A stretch of DNA of 16,342 nt, taken from Methanosarcinales archaeon. Lineage in GTDB: Archaea > Halobacteriota > Syntropharchaeia > Alkanophagales > Methanospirareceae. The stretch's first letter is position 1. Every line of letters starts with the position of its first letter. The translations under genes were made by a program, and so were the position numbers. Location: NCBI GenBank assembly GCA_016649585.1, contig JAENXH010000007.1, forward strand, positions 3,062 through 19,403, given 5' to 3'. Shown piece after piece: positions 1 through 6,314 of the stretch. A model generated the notes under the pieces. The model ran no database searches. It was not told the DNA's origin and worked only from the letters and a program-made list of their open reading frames with translations.

Positions 1-183
1 GGGGGGGGGGTTATTATACCGAAAGATAAATTTCAAGAGTTTGTGGAGTTTTCAAAAGAAATGGGCAGAAGGAAAATCGGTGAGATAGGGAGTTCATCAA
101 AAGGAGGTATATGCGACATTGGTGTCCGATATACCGGAGTTATGCGAAATAGAAATAGCCATTTATACTCCCCCCAAGCATAG
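1..183 (+). other. open frame cut by window start, unrecognised
   Basis: Frame 1 is open from the first base to a TAG at 181-183, giving about 60 codons that could be the C-terminus of a gene beginning outside the window. The first ten bases are all G, so the reading frame there is unreliable. The middle contains a charged, helix-like stretch (KDKFQEFVEFSKEMGRRK) but no family that I recognise. No codon pattern strongly marks it as coding. It may be a real partial gene or chance open frame in accessory DNA. Confidence 0.25.
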
Positions 184-243
184 TATTAATATGCCATGCT
201 ATCAATTAACATAACTCAATATATTCATCATAGATGCTCGGTT

Positions 244-786
244 TCAAATCCACCGTCTGATCCGTTTCTTGAATTCTCGATACTCTTCTCCAAATTCCTC
301 TTCCAAGATGACCTCTTCTCTCTTGATGAAGACGAACCTGAATATAATGTAGACGAAAATTAGCATCAATGCTGTAACAATACTACTCCAAACAATAACC
401 AGTCCTAACATCATCAAGAGGTTTCCAAAGTAGATGGGATTCCTGGTAAATCTAAATGGTCCAACCAAAATTAGACTCGAAGGTCTCTGCATGGGTTCTC
501 GATCTTTAAAGCCAATTCTACCAATCCAAAGGAGAGTATAGTTCGCCCAAATGATCAAAAACATTCCAACTGGAATGAACAGAATCCCGATGTAATTGTA
601 AGGTTGGGGAATTACGTTTGGTGGAAATGTAAAGACATCTTCCAAGTTCTGTGCAGAAATGTCGAAGATATTGAATAGAAAAATTAGGATGTACGATAAT
701 ATCGTGGCGACTATCGTTATCCACAACAATTGCACGATTATCATGGTTCGAGGGTACTTTTCCTTCATCTCATTAAAGTCAACCAT
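244..786 (-). CDS. PEMT/ICMT-type integral membrane methyltransferase
   Basis: The 180-residue protein has about four to five hydrophobic segments (roughly residues 15-42, 63-90, 118-134 and 136-153). It carries the family hallmark near the C-terminus: GPFRFTRNPIY at 109-119, then a basic and acidic tail, KREEVILEEEFGEEYREFKK, at 155-174. This matches the isoprenylcysteine carboxyl methyltransferase / phospholipid N-methyltransferase superfamily. Members use S-adenosylmethionine to methylate membrane-embedded lipids or lipidated cysteines. The sequence does not show the substrate, and archaeal members are mostly uncharacterised. Length is usual for the short prokaryotic family, so the gene looks intact. 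It is read from the ATG at 786, and a TATA-like stretch lies on the minus strand at about 819-827. It is transcribed away from the attC-like element and nuclease gene to its right. Confidence 0.8.
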   Translation of the reverse strand: MVDFNEMKEKYPRTMIIVQLLWITIVATILSYILIFLFNIFDISAQNLEDVFTFPPNVIPQPYNYIGILFIPVGMFLIIWANYTLLWIGRIGFKDREPMQRPSSLILVGPFRFTRNPIYFGNLLMMLGLVIVWSSIVTALMLIFVYIIFRFVFIKREEVILEEEFGEEYREFKKRIRRWI

Positions 787-888
787 CCAAACGCCATCTA
801 GTAAAGTGGTAATAAAACTTTATAGTAAATGAATATATAGTTATGCCGCCAACCATCAAAAATATTTGTTGATTCAACAGATTTTACA

Positions 889-978
889 ATGAGTTATAAT
901 ATTGATAGTAATTATATTAAAGAATTTTCAAAAGAGGAAATATTAGAAGTCTATGATAAACCAATAAAACTGCAATAA
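889..978 (+). other. 29-codon AT-rich open frame
   Basis: An ATG at 889 opens a 29-codon frame ending in TAA at 976-978. The peptide is charged (KEFSKEEILEVYDKP within it) and its base composition resembles the nuclease gene to the right more than the core genes. I do not recognise it. It sits between the methyltransferase gene and the first attC-like palindrome, where a cassette gene or the remnant of one would be expected. It may equally be a chance frame. Confidence 0.2.
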
Positions 979-990
979 ATACTATGCTAA

Positions 991-999
991 CCCCCCCCC
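991..999 (+). repeat. homopolymer tract of nine C
   Basis: Nine consecutive C bases follow GCTAA. The window itself opens with ten G bases followed by TTA, so the two tracts are inverted relative to each other (G-run then TTA, TAA then C-run) about 1 kb apart. This could be a slippage-prone tract, a pair of element ends, or an assembly artefact. Confidence 0.5.
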
Positions 1000-1020
1000 A
1001 GAGATGGCGATTTCAACTTC

Positions 1021-1100
1021 GCATAACAGAGTGTATCCGGTTCGCTTCGCTCACCCAAATTCACCTCCGGTGAACTTCGGATACACTCCACTCGTTAGAT
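1021..1100 (+). repeat. attC-like imperfect palindrome 1
   Basis: The element opens with GCATAAC (1021-1027) and closes with GTTAGAT (1094-1100). These resemble the inverse core and core sites of integron attC sites (RYYYAAC and GTTRRRY), with one departure from consensus in the first. An 11-base stem, GAGTGTATCCG at 1029-1039, pairs with CGGATACACTC at 1078-1088. A terminal hairpin TTCACC-TCC-GGTGAA occupies 1060-1074. The 3' arm has five extra unpaired bases (CACTC) before GTT, the asymmetry expected of attC sites. It shares layout and internal sequence (GCTTCGCTC, CCCAAATT) with a second, co-oriented element at 2530-2621. An integrase was not found in the window. Confidence 0.55.
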
Positions 1101-1139
1101 GAAATTGCTTCCACGACCAACGAAAATTAATAACAAAAA

Positions 1140-1154
1140 AAGAAAGTTTATATT
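1140..1154 (+). promoter_or_regulatory. archaeal BRE/TATA promoter of the nuclease gene
   Basis: A purine-rich A-tract is followed by AAAGTTTATATTC (about 1143-1155), a good BRE plus TATA box. Initiation about 25 bases downstream would fall near 1172-1178, just before the GTG at 1181 and ATG at 1190, giving a leaderless or very short-leader transcript. The promoter lies inside the putative cassette. Confidence 0.55.
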
Positions 1155-1189
1155 CACCTTTTTTCCAATGAATATGAATAGTGGTTTTG

Positions 1190-2419
1190 ATGAAATCTAA
1201 AGAAATTATTGATTTTATTGGAGAATTTTTTTCAACATGGTTAAATGAAATAAATAAAGGAATTGCGTCTGGAGAAATTAAAATTCCTTATAAATATACA
1301 TTTACAAATTTTATACGAATTGCTGAAAGTCCGGATCATTATATTTGGGAACTTTCTGGTTCAAAAAAGATTCAACCAGGACAATATGTTAAAATATCAA
1401 TGCCAAATACAATTGAAAAGATTTGTAATGCTACCAGTTTCTTTATTCCAGGTCCACGGTTAAAAAAGGAAATAAACAGCGGTATTAAAATCTCGGCAGA
1501 AAATAATTCGTTTTCAAATTTAAGATTTGCCACGGAATACGATATTAAAATAATTAAAAATCTCTTAAATATTGACAAAATACTTACTACACTTACACCA
1601 GTAAAGGGTGACATACCTCTTTTAATTGAACCAAAGGCAAATTATATTCTTTTCTTAAATGTTGAAATAATTTGCTCAGGTGGGTTGAATTTATATTATC
1701 GTGTCATTCCTTCAGCTTTTTTAATTAAAAAAGAGATTAAAAGAGAACAATTAATTCAATGGCTGGAAAAACAATTAAAATACAGTTTTTTAAACTTTCC
1801 AATCACAGGGAGTATTATTGGAATCAATAATATTATTGATACTTCAATAGAACATTTTTCTAAACAATTAATCAGTCTTTCAAATCAGACCATAAATGAA
1901 TTAATTATTGATAAATTCGTAAGGGATAATCAAGAATATTTTGTCAAAGCCCTTGGATATAATGCTGCTCTTCATCAAAAAAATTTAATTTGGAAACAAC
2001 GAGATAATGAAGATCCATATAGAAGTACACCTGATTATCTAATGAAAAGAAAAGATGGAAATTATGATATCTTGGATTTAAAAACCGGAGCAATTAAATC
2101 TAAATCAATTACAAAACATAAAAAAGTTGGAACTGATGGAAAAGGAAAAGCAAGAGTGCGATTTGGTAGTTATGTTACTGAATTAATTGCACAATTAAAG
2201 GATTATAACAAATATTTTCAGTTTGAGAAAAACAGGGAATGGGCATTAAAAAAATATGGAATAAAAATTGACAACCCTAAATTAATTGGAATAGTAGGAA
2301 ATTATAACAATTTTGATAAAACCGAAGTAAGTTCTGCACTAGAGTGTTATAAAGATAACATATGTATATTAAGCTATTTAGATGTAGTTAATTTACTAAA
2401 AGGGCAATTTAAAATGTAA
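1190..2419 (+). CDS. Shedu-like (DUF4263) PD-(D/E)XK nuclease
   Basis: The protein is 409 residues from ATG 1190 (412 from an in-frame GTG at 1181; numbering here uses 412). The C-terminal third has a PD-(D/E)XK nuclease core: a helix with E240 (TINELIIDKFVRDNQEYF), then TPDYLM (D285), YDILDLKTG (D299-x-K301), and AQLKDYNKYF (Q338). It ends with a strand (KLIGIVGN) and a closing ILSYLDVVNLL. This order is typical of Shedu/DUF4263 proteins, nuclease effectors of antiphage defence. The first ~230 residues are unrecognised, consistent with Shedu's variable sensory N-terminus. The gene is clearly more AT-rich than the core genes, suggesting transfer. It stands alone, with its own archaeal promoter, between two co-oriented attC-like palindromes. 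Family assignment rests on motif order only; another restriction-like nuclease is possible. Confidence 0.6.
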   Translation: MKSKEIIDFIGEFFSTWLNEINKGIASGEIKIPYKYTFTNFIRIAESPDHYIWELSGSKKIQPGQYVKISMPNTIEKICNATSFFIPGPRLKKEINSGIKISAENNSFSNLRFATEYDIKIIKNLLNIDKILTTLTPVKGDIPLLIEPKANYILFLNVEIICSGGLNLYYRVIPSAFLIKKEIKREQLIQWLEKQLKYSFLNFPITGSIIGINNIIDTSIEHFSKQLISLSNQTINELIIDKFVRDNQEYFVKALGYNAALHQKNLIWKQRDNEDPYRSTPDYLMKRKDGNYDILDLKTGAIKSKSITKHKKVGTDGKGKARVRFGSYVTELIAQLKDYNKYFQFEKNREWALKKYGIKIDNPKLIGIVGNYNNFDKTEVSSALECYKDNICILSYLDVVNLLKGQFKM

Positions 2420-2529
2420 GCTAATTCAGCTAATAAGATTATTCTATATTTCGAAAATCAATAATTATAAGGAAAAAGGTGAATTTAATAGAGAAATTTA
2501 CTATCAAGTATAGTCGTGGAAGCAACTTC

Positions 2530-2621
2530 ACATAACACGGTGCATACGGCTACGAGCTTCGCTCTCCGCCCAAATTTCGAGCTTTCAGCTCGAAACTTCG
2601 TATGCACCGAAACCGTCAGCC
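2530..2621 (+). repeat. attC-like imperfect palindrome 2
   Basis: The element begins ACATAAC (2530-2536) and ends GTCAGCC (2615-2621), the latter one change from an attC core GTTAGCC. Its outer stem GGTGCATACG (2539-2548) pairs perfectly with CGTATGCACC (2599-2608). A perfect terminal hairpin has TTTCGAGCT (2575-2583), loop TTC, and AGCTCGAAA (2587-2595). It lies just over 100 bases after the nuclease stop codon, where a cassette's own attC should be. It has the same orientation as the element at 1021-1100 and shares GCTTCGCTC and CCCAAATT with it. Just outside, 2513-2530 is the inverse complement (17 of 18) of 1100-1117. Confidence 0.55.
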
Positions 2622-2790
2622 AAAAAATCCCAAGTCAACTGCTTAATAATCAAAATTCTCTTCAACGTGATTCGTAGTTAATTATCGAATTCAGAGCGTA
2701 TAAATACCCCGCTCGCACATCCGTCCAGCATCCCCACCCCCTTCGCTTCAAATTATTGCTAAATTTGGACAATATTGCTAAAAAATGGGA
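2622..2790. other. gene-less spacer
   Basis: No convincing reading frame is visible. The only notable signal is a TATA-like CGTATAAATA at 2697-2706 on the plus strand, followed by a pyrimidine-rich stretch; it could start a short untranslated RNA, but nothing else supports one. Confidence 0.3.
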
Positions 2791-2801
2791 AAGTTTATAT
2801 G
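2788..2801 (+). promoter_or_regulatory. BRE/TATA promoter of small membrane protein gene
   Basis: GGGAAAGTTTATATGC (about 2787-2802) is a strong archaeal BRE plus TATA box. Initiation would fall near 2822-2826, on or just before the ATG at 2826. This argues for a leaderless mRNA and against upstream in-frame starts such as the TTG at 2775. Confidence 0.6.
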
Positions 2802-2825
2802 CCCCGTTTTAAACTATTTATTAAG

Positions 2826-3113
2826 ATGAAAATTCTCGGATGTGCAGCGGAAGAGCAGGCGAGGGGCGCTATTGAAACCGCTAAGGATGAAGAGATACGG
2901 AAGGAGAGTGATAGGAAAGAGGAAAAGTCGTCCCAATTTATCGCTTTCGGATTGATCTTTTACGCCGCCCTGTATCCCACCATATCTATTCCGCCCGAGA
3001 GTCCCGCCTTGGGCATGGCTCTGGTTTTATTTTTATTAGGCTCCGGATGCATGGCCTTTGCGATAATATATATATCTTGGCTTGCAAGGAAGATGTGTTC
3101 CAGCACGTTTTGA
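2826..3113 (+). CDS. small two-helix membrane protein, unknown function
   Basis: I do not recognise this 95-residue protein. It starts MKILGCAAEEQ, continues with a highly charged helical region rich in Glu, Lys and Arg (about residues 9-35), and then has two hydrophobic segments: FIAFGLIFYAALYPTISI and ALGMALVLFLLGSGCMAFAI (running on into IIYISWLA), joined by a short proline-containing loop. It is probably inner-membrane-embedded with a charged N-terminal domain. The start at 2826 is chosen because a TATA box at 2794-2800 places the transcript start right there; an upstream TTG at 2775 lies before the promoter. It converges with the glycosyltransferase operon on the other strand, 76 bases away. 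Confidence 0.55.
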   Translation: MKILGCAAEEQARGAIETAKDEEIRKESDRKEEKSSQFIAFGLIFYAALYPTISIPPESPALGMALVLFLLGSGCMAFAIIYISWLARKMCSSTF

Positions 3114-3189
3114 CTAATGGATAGTGCGAGGCTCTGCTCCGCTACCAAGCAAGCTCTGTAAGGACTTATTTGAGATCAGATCTTCCCCT

Positions 3190-4419
3190 TCAGTTGCTTA
3201 CTCCAATACCCCCTTTCCCTTCTTTAAGCACCTGCTCCAATTTCTCCGCGGCATGCTTGTGGTCAAATTTCATTGATAATGCCAGGGCATTATTACTAAT
3301 CTTATTCCTGAGCTCGGCGTCTTTTAAAAGCATAATTACATACTCGGAAAAAACGTTATAATCATCAGCTACGAACATGTCTACTCCATGTTTAGGATTT
3401 ATACCAAAGGTAGCCAGTCGAGTAGCAACTACGGGCAGACCGCAAGCCATAGCCTCTAAGAGCTTGCCCCTGAAACCTGTGCCCAACTCAATAGGTGCCA
3501 CAAACACGTCGCTATTCCAGTAAAATCGTAGCACATTATCGTCATCCCCCCCTCCCCTGACAGTCACATTTTCGCTTCTAAAATCCAGAAGTTCTTGAGG
3601 TGGATTGAAACCGATTGCATAAAATTTTACATCCGGGACCTCCTGCTGGATTCTATTCCAGCAGTGGTGGATAAAGTTCTTCACCGCATCCACATTGGGG
3701 TAATGCTGAAAATTACCTAAGTAAAGGATATTTTTAGTGTTTCTTTCCCAGAACTTCTTATTTGGCGGCGTGTAAAACCCCGTGTCAACGCCGTGAGGCA
3801 CTACTCTGATCTTGTTCTTCAGTCCTGGCGCATGGCTTATCAGAATATCGCCATCCTCCCGTGTTAAAGTTAAAATCCTATCAGCAACGTCGTACATCTT
3901 AAACTCGTAATTAAATAATTCTTTTATTGTACCTTCACTGATATCCTCTCCTTTTGCAGCTCTTAGTGTAAACGCCTTTGTATAGCATTCGTGTACCGAA
4001 ATCACAGTCATGGCATCCGCAGGGATGAGGCTGCGATTCGCTTCTATGTACTGCCCCATCATCGAATATTCAGCAATAACAGCGTCAAAATGCTTCTCCT
4101 TCAAAGTCAATTTCAAGGCATCTTCAATCCCTTCATCGTAACCGCCGTCTCCGGTTAAGAAGACCTTTGGTCTATTCAATCTTTTATAAAGAGCCTCTAC
4201 TCCATCACGAGGTCTTTCCTTGACAGAATCAATTCTGATAATCTTTTCGCAGAAGGGCTCAAGGCTTGTATCGTTACGGTCTGCCTCAGTATAAGCGGGG
4301 GCAATTAGCGTTATCTTGTGCCCCATCGAAGACAGGTTCTTAATTCTGTGATAGATGAGAATGGGTCCGCCTATGATGTCCGCTCTGGGAAACAGCTTTG
4401 GTAGGAACAGTATATTCAT
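3190..4419 (-). CDS. GT4-type (GT-B fold) glycosyltransferase
   Basis: The protein (409 residues) has the two-domain GT-B layout. The N-terminal domain opens with MNILFLPKLFPRADIIGGP, a glycine loop typical of GT4 acceptor domains, followed by a helix and strand (GHKITLIAP). The C-terminal domain has VVPHGVDTGFY (207-216), ILYLGNFQHYPN (231-242), and the nucleotide-sugar-binding segment GTGFRGKLLEAMACGLPVVA (313-332), where E322 is the usual glutamate contacting the sugar nucleotide. No membrane segments are evident, so it likely acts at the cytoplasmic face. The ATG at 4419 lies two bases after the stop of the upstream glycosyltransferase gene, so the two are surely co-transcribed. They probably build one surface glycan or glycolipid. 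Donor and acceptor sugars cannot be read from the sequence. Confidence 0.85.
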   Translation of the reverse strand: MNILFLPKLFPRADIIGGPILIYHRIKNLSSMGHKITLIAPAYTEADRNDTSLEPFCEKIIRIDSVKERPRDGVEALYKRLNRPKVFLTGDGGYDEGIEDALKLTLKEKHFDAVIAEYSMMGQYIEANRSLIPADAMTVISVHECYTKAFTLRAAKGEDISEGTIKELFNYEFKMYDVADRILTLTREDGDILISHAPGLKNKIRVVPHGVDTGFYTPPNKKFWERNTKNILYLGNFQHYPNVDAVKNFIHHCWNRIQQEVPDVKFYAIGFNPPQELLDFRSENVTVRGGGDDDNVLRFYWNSDVFVAPIELGTGFRGKLLEAMACGLPVVATRLATFGINPKHGVDMFVADDYNVFSEYVIMLLKDAELRNKISNNALALSMKFDHKHAAEKLEQVLKEGKGGIGVSN

Positions 4420-4421
4420 CT

Positions 4422-5663
4422 TCAGTGCATCCCTTTACAGATAATATCTCTTATCCGTGAACGAGTATCTTCCTGGCCTGTAAACAGCATCAATTCCTGC
4501 CACTGTTTTTGCAGTTCGCATAACTTTTGAAAAGGGTCATATTTCGGCACTGCTGCATCTGTTTTGGCAAGGGTGATATTGTTTAACGCTTCTTCACTGC
4601 CTTTTCTATCGCCTTGAGCGAGATACTCTTCAGATAACAGTTTGCAAGCCCGCTCAATCTTCTCTTCGAGGTCGGGTTTCAGAAAACACCCGGGATAAGG
4701 ATCAAAATCCTCAGGATTAACTTTTGTCATTCCTTCTATCTCCTTTTGCGTTTCGATCTTCGCTCGCTCATAGATAAAACGATAGATGTCTTCTCTCAAC
4801 TGCATCCAGGTGGGATGCGTCTTTGATGGTGGAAGGTGCTTAATAGACAGTTGATTATCCAGGAAAAAGTGAAAACCAAGCATCCTCGCATTTATCAAAA
4901 AATCTATATCCTCACCTCTCCGGACATTCGGGTCAAAAGGAACGACTGTAAAGAGATTGCGATGGATAACCATATTTCCACCGAAAACAAAAGGTGTCTC
5001 TTTCAACCTCGGTTCGGTTCCAATAACCTTATCAAATGCTTCATTCATCCTCTCATATTGATCCCAGTATTTCATCCAGGGGCGAAGAGGTTTTGTAACG
5101 TGGTAGTCGCCATCCGGCTGAAGATAATAGCCCGCCACTGCGTTGATGGTTCTTCCACCAATTTTCCTTCCAATAAATTCTCTGGCTTTCGAGATGAATT
5201 CCGGGTCTTCAAAGACTTCATCATCGTCAATAAGCACTGCCACTTCCGAACCCAGAATATGCGGAATGAACATGCATAGATTTCGAACATTGGAATATCC
5301 CCGGAGTTGGAGAAGGTTAGTGCACTCTTCCGTGTTTTTACCCACGCTATCACGACGCAATAGCTCATGTATCTGCTTTAGATGCGATTGTCCAAACAAC
5401 AGTATTTCTACTCCCGGGTTGGCAGACTTAATGATACGGGCAACCTTTTTCTCAACCTCAGAGTCGATATCCTCTGCCGTAGCGACCGCAATTATCACCA
5501 GTTGAAACTCTTTATCCTCCAGCCGCTCTATGCTCTGTATTGCCCGGAGTAAAGTGCCTTCCCCGTCTAAAGGTATTGGGTGGTCATAGATGGCGTCTCC
5601 TTCTCTCCAGCCAACTTCGCTTTCTCTTCCCCAATACGAGGGGATTACCATTGTGAGTTTCAT
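4422..5663 (-). CDS. GT2-like (GT-A fold) glycosyltransferase
   Basis: The 413-residue protein begins MKLTMVIPSYWGR, the opening strand of a GT-A nucleotide-sugar-binding domain. It has an LIDDDEVFED motif at about 144-153 (D146-D148, the DxD-type metal site). FVFGGNMVIHR (224-234) and RRGEDIDFL (247-255) follow, the latter matching the catalytic ED region of GT2 enzymes; a conserved-looking HLPPSKTHP comes next. The C-terminal ~120 residues are helical and charged, without a recognised domain. The N-terminal GREGD-like insertion (residues 12-37) is unusual for GT2. It is first in a two-gene operon with the GT4 enzyme downstream. The minus-strand TATA-like TATTAAAT at about 5682-5689 would start transcription at or next to the ATG at 5663, suggesting a leaderless message. 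Substrates are unknown. Confidence 0.75.
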   Translation of the reverse strand: MKLTMVIPSYWGRESEVGWREGDAIYDHPIPLDGEGTLLRAIQSIERLEDKEFQLVIIAVATAEDIDSEVEKKVARIIKSANPGVEILLFGQSHLKQIHELLRRDSVGKNTEECTNLLQLRGYSNVRNLCMFIPHILGSEVAVLIDDDEVFEDPEFISKAREFIGRKIGGRTINAVAGYYLQPDGDYHVTKPLRPWMKYWDQYERMNEAFDKVIGTEPRLKETPFVFGGNMVIHRNLFTVVPFDPNVRRGEDIDFLINARMLGFHFFLDNQLSIKHLPPSKTHPTWMQLREDIYRFIYERAKIETQKEIEGMTKVNPEDFDPYPGCFLKPDLEEKIERACKLLSEEYLAQGDRKGSEEALNNITLAKTDAAVPKYDPFQKLCELQKQWQELMLFTGQEDTRSRIRDIICKGMH

Positions 5664-5678
5664 GACTTCTGGTTTTTG

Positions 5679-5719
5679 TAGAATTTAATACCAATGAGTA
5701 ATCTTATAACTATTTAATA
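5679..5719. promoter_or_regulatory. divergent promoter region, glycosyltransferases / L12
   Basis: This AT-rich intergenic stretch contains a minus-strand TATA-like TATTAAAT (about 5682-5689) suited to the glycosyltransferase operon. A plus-strand ACTATTTAATAC (5709-5720) is suited to the L12 gene, with initiation near 5740. Confidence 0.4.
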
Positions 5720-5778
5720 CAGGTAAAGTTAGAGTATAGAAGAAAGGTATAGATGAAGATAAGGAGGCAAACGTAGAG

Positions 5779-6123
5779 ATGGAATATATATACGCTGCAT
5801 TGCTCTTGCATAACTCAGATGTGGAGATCACAGAGGACGGAATAACCAAGATACTGAAGGCTGCAGGTGCAAAGGCAGATAAGGGTAGAGTGAAAGCACT
5901 GATATCCGCATTGAGCGGTGTGGACATAGAGGAAGCGATGGCGCAAGCACAGCCGGCTTATGCTCCTGTGGCAATGGCGCCAGCAGCGGCTCCGGCACAA
6001 GCATCGGCTCCAGCTCCAGAAGCAGCGGAGACAGAGAAGAAAGGAAAGGAAGAGAAGACAGAAGAAGAGGAAGAGGAAGCGGAAGAGAAGGGTATGGAAG
6101 GGCTCTCTGCACTATTTGGCTAA
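5779..6123 (+). CDS. rpl12: ribosomal stalk protein P1 / archaeal L12
   Basis: The 114-residue protein matches archaeal P1/L12. It has an N-terminal helical dimerisation domain starting MEYIYAALLLHNSD and including ITEDGITKILKAAG and ALISALSGVDIEEA. An alanine-proline-rich hinge spans about residues 58-80, followed by a Lys/Glu-rich segment and the signature tail GMEGLSALFG. Several dimers bind L10 to form the ribosomal stalk that recruits translation GTPases. The start is set by a full Shine-Dalgarno AAGGAGG (5761-5767) 11 bases before the ATG. L11, L1 and L10 usually precede this gene in euryarchaea; here it stands alone, upstream of tRNA-Glu and divergent from glycosyltransferases. A second copy elsewhere cannot be excluded. 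Confidence 0.95.
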   Translation: MEYIYAALLLHNSDVEITEDGITKILKAAGAKADKGRVKALISALSGVDIEEAMAQAQPAYAPVAMAPAAAPAQASAPAPEAAETEKKGKEEKTEEEEEEAEEKGMEGLSALFG

Positions 6124-6140
6124 AACAAGCCTTTTCCCAA

Positions 6141-6151
6141 TCTTTCTTTTT
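6141..6151 (+). terminator. T-rich terminator after L12
   Basis: TCTTTCTTTTT, about 20 bases after the L12 stop, is the kind of pyrimidine/T-tract that ends archaeal transcription without a hairpin. Confidence 0.35.
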
Positions 6152-6186
6152 AAAGAACACTATTTCAAAGCAAAGGAACAATTTTT

Positions 6187-6224
6187 TAAGTTCCTATAAC
6201 TCACTTCCTTTACTAAGGAACTTA
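6187..6224 (+). repeat. inverted repeat immediately upstream of tRNA-Glu
   Basis: TAAGTTCCT (6187-6195) and AGGAACTTA (6216-6224) form a perfect 9-base inverted repeat ending one base before the tRNA. The TATA-like CCTATAAC in its left half is at the right distance for tRNA initiation. The repeat could therefore overlap the promoter and influence transcription or 5' processing. Confidence 0.4.
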
Positions 6225-6225
6225 T

Positions 6226-6300
6226 GCTCCGGTAGTGTAGCTCGGCCAATCATCTCGGCCTTTCGAGCCAAGGACTCGGGTTCAAATCCCGACCGGAGCA
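6226..6300 (+). tRNA. tRNA-Glu (anticodon TTC)
   Basis: The acceptor stem GCTCCGG (6226-6232) pairs with CCGGAGC (6293-6299), with discriminator A and no encoded CCA. The T arm is TCGGG-TTCAAAT-CCCGA (6276-6292). The anticodon arm is TCGGC-CTTTCGA-GCCAA (6255-6271), with anticodon TTC at 6262-6264 reading glutamate codons. The D arm GTGT...TCAT has the weak pairs usual in tRNA-Glu. One oddity is a C-A mismatch at the second anticodon-stem pair (6256/6270), where archaeal tRNA-Glu normally has a Watson-Crick pair. It is otherwise complete and probably functional. Confidence 0.95.
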
Positions 6301-6313
6301 ATTTTCTATTTTT
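6301..6313 (+). terminator. T-rich terminator after tRNA-Glu
   Basis: ATTTTCTATTTTT follows the tRNA 3' end directly, a typical archaeal T-tract termination signal for a single-gene tRNA transcript. Confidence 0.45.
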
Positions 6314-6314
6314 G

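Noticed and set aside
119..150. Minus-strand TTCGCATAAC followed by CCGGTATATCGG, reminiscent of the attC-like elements
   Set aside because: It shares ten bases with element 1, but no matching GTTRRRY arm or long complementary stem lies within attC range, so a third attC site is not supported.
2775..2825. Upstream TTG start for the small membrane protein
   Set aside because: It lies before the TATA box at 2794-2800, so it would not be in the transcript.
5828..6181. Minus-strand frame opposite L12, rich in Leu, Pro and Ser
   Set aside because: It is the complement of the Ala/Pro hinge and Lys/Glu tail codons of L12.
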